From positions 1 to 64,000 of the forward strand of contig NZ_PVNK01000234.1 in NCBI RefSeq assembly GCF_002994615.1: 64,000 nucleotides of DNA. The letters are read 5' to 3'. This DNA comes from Enhygromyxa salina (GTDB taxonomy: Bacteria > Myxococcota_A > Polyangia > Nannocystales > Nannocystaceae). The first letter of the stretch is position 1; every line of letters starts with the position of its first letter. The position numbers and the translations under genes are program-made. Below, one piece after another: positions 57,717 to 64,000 of this stretch. The notes below the pieces were generated by a model. It was not told where the DNA came from. It did no database searches and worked only from the letters and a program-made list of their open reading frames with translations.

Positions 57717-58736
57717 CTAGGCAGGCCGGCCCTCGAACCAGTAGTGCCCCGTCCCGAGCTGACCCATCCGGGGCACGGTGAACCCGGCCTCTTGCATGAT
57801 CGCGCGCATGCGGGCCTCGTCGCGCGCGTCGGTCTCGTCCTCGCAGATGGCCATCTGCAGGACTGCGTTCATCAGACGATCGAGGCTCGGCTCGTCGTCT
57901 TCGACCAGGTGCTCGACGACCAGCAGGGCGCCTCCGTCGAGGGCGCGCCGGACCGTCTCGAGGATGCGCACACAGCTGGCGTCGTTCCAGTTGTGGAGCA
58001 CGTTCTTGACAATGTAGAGGTCCCCGCGAGGGAGCTCCTCGAAGAAGTCTCCGGCGACGAAGTTCAGGCGCTCGAGCAGTTCGGCGTCCCTCGACGCGGC
58101 GATGGTCTTCACCGCCCGCTCACACACGTCCTGCCGATCGACGCACAACCCCCGCAGCTGCGGGTGCGCCCGCAAGATCGCCCGCACGACGACCCCGCTG
58201 CCGCCGCCAACGTCGACCACGGTCTGGACACCCTCGTAGTCGTAGCTCGACGCGAGGTCGACCGCGGCGTCGCGGCTGATCTCGTCCATCGCCAGGTCGT
58301 AGACTCGAGCGGTCTCGGGGTTGCGCTCCATGTGCTCGTAGAGCGAGGTTCCATAGACGTGCCGGAGGCCCGACTGTCCCGTGTTCGCGGTATGCACGAG
58401 CGCGCCGTATGCCTGGTAGTACTCGGCGCCGTTGAGCATGCAAAAGTGTCGAAGCGAGCGCGGGTGCTCCGTCTGGAGGCGAGCCCCGAGCGGGCCGAGC
58501 GAGAACTTCTGACCGTCCTCGACCATGAAAAGACCGAACTTCACGAGCGCGCGCATGATCCGCGAGAGCGGCTTGGGCTGACACCCGGTCAACTTCGCGA
58601 GTTCGTCACAGGTCTTGGCCGACTCGGCCAAGTGGTCGGCGACGCCGAGTCGTGCAACCACGTGGATACACTGACTGAGGAGAGCCGAGCCCGTGAGGGA
58701 TATCAGGGTCATTCCACTCGGAGCTTTGTCGTTCAT
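57717..58736 (-). CDS. O-methyltransferase, dimeric plant/PKS type
   Basis: This is a 339-residue protein. A winged-helix dimerisation region (ALLSQCIHVVARLGVADHLAE, CDELAKLTG) is followed by the SAM fold with VDVGGGSG, NFVAGDFFEELP, and the catalytic-His region NVLHNWND. It fits Methyltransf_2 enzymes that methylate hydroxyls on aromatic or polyketide substrates. The ATG at 58736 is preferred over 58745 because GAGGA sits 9 bp before it. It diverges from the Asp/Asn hydroxylase-like gene across about 50 bp, so methylation of the hydroxyl made by that enzyme is an attractive but unproven pairing. Its 3' end abuts the truncated MITE. Confidence 0.88.
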   Translation of the reverse strand: MNDKAPSGMTLISLTGSALLSQCIHVVARLGVADHLAESAKTCDELAKLTGCQPKPLSRIMRALVKFGLFMVEDGQKFSLGPLGARLQTEHPRSLRHFCMLNGAEYYQAYGALVHTANTGQSGLRHVYGTSLYEHMERNPETARVYDLAMDEISRDAAVDLASSYDYEGVQTVVDVGGGSGVVVRAILRAHPQLRGLCVDRQDVCERAVKTIAASRDAELLERLNFVAGDFFEELPRGDLYIVKNVLHNWNDASCVRILETVRRALDGGALLVVEHLVEDDEPSLDRLMNAVLQMAICEDETDARDEARMRAIMQEAGFTVPRMGQLGTGHYWFEGRPA

Positions 58737-58786
58737 AGCGCTCATTCCTCGGTGTTGCTGTATCCTCCGGCATCGGACGAGTCAAG

Positions 58787-59521
58787 ATGATCGGTGTCTC
58801 GGACAACAGTGAGGGGGCCCGAGCCCAGCGCGTCGAGCCTGTCGACGGCGACGCGGATGCGCCCTTGTATCGCTACGATCAGTACGACTTGGCTCTGCTC
58901 GAGCGCGATCTCGAGGCCGCCTGCGCGGGCTGGGACTGGAGCGAGGGGGTGTTCGGACACGCGCTCTCGCTCCCCGCTCCCGAGCAGCTGTGTGAACCTG
59001 CGCGCCGACACTACAACAACCTCCCGTTCGCGAATCGTCTCGCTTCGTGCCCCTACTTCCAGTCGATCCTCGACTCCTTCGAGTGCGACGTGATGTCTCT
59101 GCGCTTGCTCCGGCGGCCGCCCAACTCGCTCTACGGGCTCCACACCGACCACGACAAGGGTGAGCGGACGGTCCGAATGCAGATACCGATTCGCTCACCG
59201 CACGACGCGTTCATGGTCGTCACGACCTACGCAGACATGCGCGAGCTCCCGGACACCGAGGCCACGCGACGGCTCAGCGGATCGGCGACGATCTCGGGCA
59301 GCCGACAGAAGCTGACGCGCTGGCTCGACGACCTGGTGGCCGACAGCGAGGGACGCATCAACCTGTACCAGCTGGACGTCGGCTGGTCTTACCTGTTCGA
59401 CACGGACAACGTTCACACCCTCGCAAACCTCGGGATGAGCGAGCGGGTTGTTCTCGCCATTGACTGCGTTGCCAACGACTGGCTGCTCGCTCGATACCCC
59501 GAGATCGCAAGTCTCATCTGA
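58787..59521 (+). CDS. Asp/Asn beta-hydroxylase-like 2-oxoglutarate/Fe(II) dioxygenase
   Basis: This is a 244-residue protein with the Asp_Arg_Hydrox-type motif set. HTD at 119-121 lies in YGLHTDHDKGERTVRMQIPI, the distal His is at 210 in DTDNVHTLANLG, and Arg 220 precedes VVLAID as the 2-oxoglutarate anchor. The family hydroxylates Asp or Asn at the beta carbon, including residues on NRPS carriers in siderophore and lipopeptide pathways. Together with the Asp-type adenylation domain in the last megasynthase, beta-hydroxyaspartate is the natural prediction. It starts at 58787, divergent from the O-methyltransferase, and is followed 19 bp later by the DUF5132-like gene. Confidence 0.8.
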   Translation: MIGVSDNSEGARAQRVEPVDGDADAPLYRYDQYDLALLERDLEAACAGWDWSEGVFGHALSLPAPEQLCEPARRHYNNLPFANRLASCPYFQSILDSFECDVMSLRLLRRPPNSLYGLHTDHDKGERTVRMQIPIRSPHDAFMVVTTYADMRELPDTEATRRLSGSATISGSRQKLTRWLDDLVADSEGRINLYQLDVGWSYLFDTDNVHTLANLGMSERVVLAIDCVANDWLLARYPEIASLI

Positions 59522-59540
59522 GCACAAGGACTCCCAGACC

Positions 59541-60083
59541 ATGGCCAAAATATCATCATTTCTCGCGGGCGCCGCGATTGGGGCTGCCGCCGGCGCGACC
59601 GCCGGTGTCGTCCTGCGCCCACACCTGCGAACCCTCGCCAAGACTGCCATCTCCGGCTACTACCTCGGCAAGCGCCACGCCCTCGAGCTCGCGTCGCTCG
59701 TGAGCGAGGAGCTCGAGGACCTCCATGCCGAGGTCCTCGACGAGTGGCAGACCGCAAACTCCTCGGGCACGACCGTGTCCGCAGACGCATCCAGCGACCA
59801 CGGGGTCGACGCCCACGGCGCTGGCGAGGCCTCGACGTGCGCGCCGCCCCAGCCCGAGAACGCTGCGAGCGCCGAGCCCTCGACGGATCAGGACGAGGCT
59901 CAGACTGGAGCGACTCACGACGCCTGCGTGGACGGGTCGGAGGCCGGCGAGCGCGAGCTCGAGACCATGACCGTTAGCGAGCTCCGCGACGCACTCATCA
60001 AACTCGGTGTCCAGCTCGGCACGCGCATGCGCAAGGCCGAGCTCATCACCCAACTTCGTTCCCTCACCCATCCCGAGACTTGA
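59541..60083 (+). CDS. DUF5132/PacL-like protein with a C-terminal SAP-like helix pair
   Basis: This is a 180-residue protein. The N-terminus is a Gly/Ala membrane segment (FLAGAAIGAAAGATAGVVL), followed by LRPHLRTLAKTAISGYYLG and an acidic helix (LVSEELEDLHAEVLDEW), as in DUF5132. The middle is low-complexity and contains DHGVDAHG. The last 40 residues (MTVSELRDALIKLGVQLGT, then RMRKAELITQL) look like a SAP or Rho-N type helix-extended-loop-helix. It shares the general plan of the protein at 56479. Its stop overlaps the exporter start (TGATG), so the two are translationally coupled and probably work together at the membrane. Confidence 0.6.
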   Translation: MAKISSFLAGAAIGAAAGATAGVVLRPHLRTLAKTAISGYYLGKRHALELASLVSEELEDLHAEVLDEWQTANSSGTTVSADASSDHGVDAHGAGEASTCAPPQPENAASAEPSTDQDEAQTGATHDACVDGSEAGERELETMTVSELRDALIKLGVQLGTRMRKAELITQLRSLTHPET

Positions 60084-62263
60084 TGCCTCAATTCGGAGAC
60101 TCGAGCAGCCTGCGGCTGCGCTCGGCCACTCGCGGGCGAGAGCGCTGGCGCGTCCCCCAGATCTACCGCAACCCCAGGCGCGCGCGGGCCGTGAGCGAGT
60201 ACCTCGAGCACGACCCCCAGGTGCTGTCGGTCGGGGCCAACCCTGCGACCGCGGGCGTGCTCGTCACCTACGTCCCTGGCGCTCGTATCGACGTCTTTCA
60301 GCTGCTCGGCGAGGCCCTCGGCCTGGTCCGTCCTCGCCCGCGTGCGGCCGCTGCCTCGCGCCCGCCCACGACGGTGGCCGACGGCCAGACCGGCGGCTCT
60401 TCGCGCGCGCCGACGCCGAGCTCGACCCAGGAGGCCCCAGTCGCGCGCTTGCTCGAGCGCATCGAGGTTGACCGCCGCAGCTTCCGGCGCGCGACGGCCA
60501 CGGCCGTGCTCGCGGCTGCGGGCGCGTTTGCGCCCAACCTCGCCCTCGCGGCCGTGACCAACGCCGCGCGTGACGAAGGCAACCCGCTCCTGAGCCGCCT
60601 GGGGATCGAGAGCGTCAACAAGCAACTGGTGCTGCTCGGCAGCACGGTCGTCGCTGGCTTCGGCCTCGACCTCTCGCTCGAGTACATCAACAAGGGCCGC
60701 TGGCTCGAGTTCGCTGCCGAGCTCGAGGATCGCGTCAAGCTGATGGCCTTCGATCACATCCAGCGCCTCGACCTGAGCTACATCGACGCGCAGAGCACCG
60801 GGCAGCTGCTGAGCATCATCGTCGAAGACGCCGCTGCGCTGCGCCGCTACTACGAGGAGGGCTACACGGACATTGTCAAGAAGCTGACCGCCGTGGCCCT
60901 CAGCAACGTGCTGCTGTTCAGCGTGTCGCCGGCCCTCGGTCTGCTCGCCAATGTCTCGCTGCCGCTGATCTATGCCGCCTCACGCTACTTCAAGCCGCGC
61001 ACGGCCTCGGTCTACCGCGAGGCGGCGAGCGCCCAGGCCGAGTTCAGCAAGGCGCTCACGGACAACCTCTCTGGCATCGCGACGATCAAGAGCTTCACCA
61101 ACGAGGAGATCGAGGTCGAGCGCCTGCGCGAGCTCAACGGCGAGCTCATCGAGGCCAACCGCCGCGCGTTCGAGGCCCGCTACAGCCACTCGGGGACCAT
61201 GCGCGGCCTGTTCTACGTCAGCTGGGCCACAACCGTCACCCAGGCGAGCTACCTGCTCACGGTCGGCAAGATCAGCCGCCCCCTCTACTCGCTCGTCCTC
61301 TACGTGATCCCCCAGCTGATCGCGTCGATGTTCGGCATCGACGAGACCACCAACCTCCATCGCCGCGCCAACGCTGCGGCCGAGCGGATCCTCGGGATCC
61401 TCGAGATCGAGACCGAGGTCATCGACGGCGGCGAGGAGCTGCTCGAGCGCAGCCAGGGCCACGTGCGCTTCGAGCAGGTCCGCTTCGCCTACCCCAACAA
61501 CGAGCCCGTCCTCGACGGCTTCGACCTCGACATCGAGCCGGGTATCACCGCGATTGTTGGCAGCTCGGGGTCGGGCAAGAGCACCGTCGCCAAGCTGCTG
61601 ATGCGCTTTTACGACGTCGACGAAGGCAGGGTGACCCTCGACAGCCGTGACATCCGCGAGCCGACCCTCCGCAGCCTCCGCGCGCAGATCGGCTACGTCG
61701 GACAGGAGCCCTACCTGTTCCCCGGCACGCTCGAGGACAACATTCGCTTCGGGCGGCCGTCCGCGAGTCTCGACGATATCCGGCGCGCGGCCGAGATCGC
61801 GGAGATCTCCGAGTTCATCGAGTCGCTGCCCGAGGGCTACCAGACGCGCATCGGAGAGCGAGGCGCGCGCCTGTCTGGTGGCCAGCGTCAGCGCGTCTGC
61901 ATCGCGCGGGCGCTGCTCAAGGACCCCCCGATTCTGGTCCTTGACGAAGCGACGGCGGCGGTCGACAACAAGACCGAGGCCGCGCTGCAGCGCTCGATCG
62001 CCCGGATCGCCGAGGGCCGCACGATCATCATGATCGCGCATCGCCTCGACAGCATCCGCAACGCCGATCGCATCGTCGTGATCGAGCGCGGCCGCATCCA
62101 GGAGAGCGGCACCCACGAGCAGCTGCTCGCGCACAAGGGCCTCTACGCGTCGCTGTGGCGGGTCCAGGCCAGCAAGGGCTCCGAGGCCAAGACCGCAGAT
62201 CGGGCCAAGCCCGCGCAGAAGGTCGAGGCCCCGCGGATGGTCGCCAGGAGGACGGGCTGGTGA
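60083..62263 (+). CDS. ABC exporter with an N-terminal HMA-like domain
   Basis: This is a 726-residue half-transporter. Residues about 12-75 (GRERWRVPQIYRNPRRARAV, then VLSVGANPATAGVLVTYVPG) resemble HMA_2-type heavy-metal-associated domains, although the CxxC pair is absent. A Pro/Ala/Arg linker leads to six membrane helices, and the ATPase has GSSGSGKST, LSGGQRQRV, VLDEATAAVD and AHRLD, so it is complete. It would work as a homodimer exporting the product or another substrate. HMA-like domains normally belong to P-type ATPases, so the fusion is odd. It overlaps the upstream gene by one base and the MIO enzyme gene by GTGA. Confidence 0.85.
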   Translation: MPQFGDSSSLRLRSATRGRERWRVPQIYRNPRRARAVSEYLEHDPQVLSVGANPATAGVLVTYVPGARIDVFQLLGEALGLVRPRPRAAAASRPPTTVADGQTGGSSRAPTPSSTQEAPVARLLERIEVDRRSFRRATATAVLAAAGAFAPNLALAAVTNAARDEGNPLLSRLGIESVNKQLVLLGSTVVAGFGLDLSLEYINKGRWLEFAAELEDRVKLMAFDHIQRLDLSYIDAQSTGQLLSIIVEDAAALRRYYEEGYTDIVKKLTAVALSNVLLFSVSPALGLLANVSLPLIYAASRYFKPRTASVYREAASAQAEFSKALTDNLSGIATIKSFTNEEIEVERLRELNGELIEANRRAFEARYSHSGTMRGLFYVSWATTVTQASYLLTVGKISRPLYSLVLYVIPQLIASMFGIDETTNLHRRANAAAERILGILEIETEVIDGGEELLERSQGHVRFEQVRFAYPNNEPVLDGFDLDIEPGITAIVGSSGSGKSTVAKLLMRFYDVDEGRVTLDSRDIREPTLRSLRAQIGYVGQEPYLFPGTLEDNIRFGRPSASLDDIRRAAEIAEISEFIESLPEGYQTRIGERGARLSGGQRQRVCIARALLKDPPILVLDEATAAVDNKTEAALQRSIARIAEGRTIIMIAHRLDSIRNADRIVVIERGRIQESGTHEQLLAHKGLYASLWRVQASKGSEAKTADRAKPAQKVEAPRMVARRTGW

Positions 62264-64000
62264 AAGATACCGACTGCGTGCGGGTCGAGGGCACCGGCCT
62301 GAGCATCGAGGACGTCGTTCGTGTTTGTCGCAAGGGTGCGCGAGCCGAGCTCAGCGACGCTGCGGGCGTCCGCGCGCGCATGCGGGCCTCCCGCGACATG
62401 GTCAGCGACGCCGTCGAGCAGCAAGAGCCGATCTATGGGGTCACGACGGGCTTCGGCGGCATGGCCCACGTTCCGATCCCGCGCGAGGAGGCCGCCGCGC
62501 TGCAGACCAACATGCTCTGGTACCACAAGACCGGGAGCGGTCGGCTCCTCGCGCTCGACGACGTCCGCGCGGCGATGTTGCTGCGGGCCAACTCACTGGC
62601 GCAGGGCATCTCGGGCATCCGCGTGGAGCTCGTCGAGCGCCTGCTCGACTTCCTCAACCGCGGCGTCACGCCGCACGTCCCCGAGCACGGCAGCATTGGA
62701 GCCAGCGGCGACCTCGTACCCCTCGCGTACATTGCTGGCTCGATCACCGGCCTCGACGATGCGTTCCACGTCGACCACGAGGGCGAGACGATCGGCGCGC
62801 GCACCCTCGGCGCGCGCCTCGGCATCGAGCCCATGGCCCTCGAGCCCAAGGAGGGCCTGGCGCTGATGAACGGGACCAGCGTCATGACTGGGGTCGCGGC
62901 CACCGTCGTTCACGACGCCGAGCGCCTCCTTGCCGTGGCCATGCACGCCCACGCGCTGTTCATCCAGGCGCTGCGCGGCACCAACCAGTCGTTTCACCCG
63001 TTCATTCACCGCCACAAGCCTCACCGGGGCCAGCGCTGGGCGGCGAACCACATGTTCGACCTCCTCTCCGGCAGCCAGCTGTCCCTCGACCAGGTCCACG
63101 GGCGCCACCTGTACCGCGAGGGCGAGCTGATCCAGGATCGCTACTCGCTGCGCTGTCTGCCCCAGTTCCTCGGCCCGATCGTCGACGGCCTGGCCTGCAT
63201 CCGCGCGCAGGTCGAGGTCGAGATCAACAGCGTGACTGACAATCCGCTGATCGACGCCGATAACCACGCCGCCTACAACGGCGGCAACTTCCTCGGACAG
63301 TACATCGGCGTGGCGATGGACCAGCTGCGCTACTACCTCGGGCTGCTCGCCAAGCACCTCGACGTTCAGATCGCCCAGCTCGTCGCGCCCGAATTCAGCA
63401 AGGGCCTGCCGGCCTCGCTCATCGGCAACACCGAGCGCTCGGTCAACATGGGCCTCAAGGGCCTGCAGCTGAGCGCGAACTCGCTGATGCCGTTGCTCGG
63501 CTACTACGGCAACACCCTCGCCGATCGCTTCCCGACCCACGCCGAGCAATTCAACCAGAACATCAACAGCCAGGGCCTCGGCTCGGCCAACCTCGCGCGT
63601 CGATCGATCGAGCTGCTGCAGCAGTACCTCGCGATGTGCCTGGTGTTCGCGGTCCAGGCCGTCGATCTGCGGACCAAGCTCGTGGCTGGCAACTACGACG
63701 CGAGCGCGAGCCTCTCACTCGCCACACTCGCTACCTACCGGGCCGTGCGCGAGCTGACCGACAACCCGGCCCGACCCGAGCGCGCGTTCTTGTTCAACGA
63801 CGACGAGCGCGTCCTCGACGCGGACATCCGTCGGATCACCGAGGATCTCGCCCACGGTGAGCTGCTCGCGTCGGCGGTCTCCGACACGCTCGCAAGCCTG
63901 CGCGACATCGACCGGGCGCGCGCCGTGACGCCCACGCCCACGCCCACGCCCACGCCCACGCCCACGCCCACAGCCACGCCCGCGCCAAGCACGGTCAACG
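62260..64000 (+). CDS. MIO-type aromatic amino acid ammonia lyase/aminomutase, 3' end beyond the window
   Basis: This frame begins at GTG 62260, overlapping the exporter stop, and stays open to the window end (580 codons). It belongs to the HAL/PAL/TAL family. The catalytic Tyr is at 59 (YGVTTGFGG), and the MIO-forming Ala-Ser-Gly is at 148-150 (GASGDLVPLAY). GTNQSFHPFIHRHKP, SVTDNPL and FNQNINSQGLGSANLARR are family hallmarks. These enzymes release ammonia from His, Phe or Tyr, or shift the amino group to the beta position; which applies cannot be read here. The core ends near residue 553 and is followed by a Thr-Pro linker, implying another domain beyond the edge. A cinnamate-type starter or a beta-amino acid could result. 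Confidence 0.88.
   Translation, partial: MKDTDCVRVEGTGLSIEDVVRVCRKGARAELSDAAGVRARMRASRDMVSDAVEQQEPIYGVTTGFGGMAHVPIPREEAAALQTNMLWYHKTGSGRLLALDDVRAAMLLRANSLAQGISGIRVELVERLLDFLNRGVTPHVPEHGSIGASGDLVPLAYIAGSITGLDDAFHVDHEGETIGARTLGARLGIEPMALEPKEGLALMNGTSVMTGVAATVVHDAERLLAVAMHAHALFIQALRGTNQSFHPFIHRHKPHRGQRWAANHMFDLLSGSQLSLDQVHGRHLYREGELIQDRYSLRCLPQFLGPIVDGLACIRAQVEVEINSVTDNPLIDADNHAAYNGGNFLGQYIGVAMDQLRYYLGLLAKHLDVQIAQLVAPEFSKGLPASLIGNTERSVNMGLKGLQLSANSLMPLLGYYGNTLADRFPTHAEQFNQNINSQGLGSANLARRSIELLQQYLAMCLVFAVQAVDLRTKLVAGNYDASASLSLATLATYRAVRELTDNPARPERAFLFNDDERVLDADIRRITEDLAHGELLASAVSDTLASLRDIDRARAVTPTPTPTPTPTPTPTATPAPSTVN
63928..63990. repeat. CCCACG microsatellite encoding a Thr-Pro linker
   Basis: Six consecutive CCCACG units plus imperfect ones encode repeated Thr-Pro near the end of the window. 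The hexamer repeat keeps the frame and marks a flexible interdomain linker. Confidence 0.8.

Overview
The window looks like chromosomal DNA from a high-GC, predatory-type myxobacterium, most likely of the Nannocystineae. Supporting signs are strong GC3 bias, several lipoproteins with long Gly/Asp linkers ending in Thr-Glu repeats, a kinase fused to TPRs, MopE-type and thrombospondin-type calcium repeats, an AgmX/TonB-like envelope protein and a large hybrid PKS/NRPS locus. The assignment is by style of gene content; no rRNA or other phylogenetic marker was compared.

Region 1 (1-29 kb) is mostly housekeeping and envelope genes. dnaG-rpoD is the classic macromolecular-synthesis pair. It is followed by two paralogous von Willebrand A lipoproteins with a rhodanese between them, a Cys-rich lipoprotein, a membrane Ser/Thr kinase with TPRs, an ECF sigma factor, and a polysaccharide segment (PseB-like dehydratase, unknown protein, Wzx-like flippase). 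Next come an AgmX/TonB-like protein, a thioredoxin-fold lipoprotein, a MopE-repeat protein ending in a thrombospondin-C-like domain, and an OmpA/TSP3 protein closed by a clear terminator. Two repeat systems stand out. One is a MITE-like family whose ends read CTAGCAGCCC...; at several sites its terminal CTAG supplies the stop codon of the neighbouring gene. The other is a 40-41 bp tandem array at about 27.5-27.9 kb that is mirrored around a hairpin.

Region 2 (29-30 kb) has two apparent transposon remnants and a small P-loop kinase. It probably marks the left edge of the biosynthetic locus.

Region 3 (30-64 kb) is a hybrid PKS/NRPS cluster. A Rieske oxygenase diverges from a type II thioesterase. 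Then come four-base-overlapping or tightly spaced genes: PKS1 (ACP-KS-AT-DH-KR-ACP), a flavin halogenase-like enzyme, NRPS1 (C-A-PCP plus a degenerate PCP-C tail), PKS2 (KS-AT-KR-DH-ACP) and a PKS/NRPS (KS with no AT, dead KR, ACP, C-A-PCP, terminal C-like domain). Reading the adenylation pockets by eye gives LDWVVSLADK, close to the beta-alanine code, and DLTKVGHVGK, close to the aspartate code. An Asp/Asn beta-hydroxylase-like dioxygenase next to an O-methyltransferase fits tailoring of the aspartate. Two PacL-like small proteins (DUF1490/DUF5132 style) flank this part, and an ABC exporter carries an N-terminal HMA-like metal-domain fold, an unusual pairing. A MIO-type ammonia lyase/aminomutase runs off the right end through a Thr-Pro linker, so it may be fused to another domain. 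The product is not recognisable. A beta-hydroxy- or beta-methoxy-aspartate-containing lipopeptide, possibly metal-binding, is an inference only.
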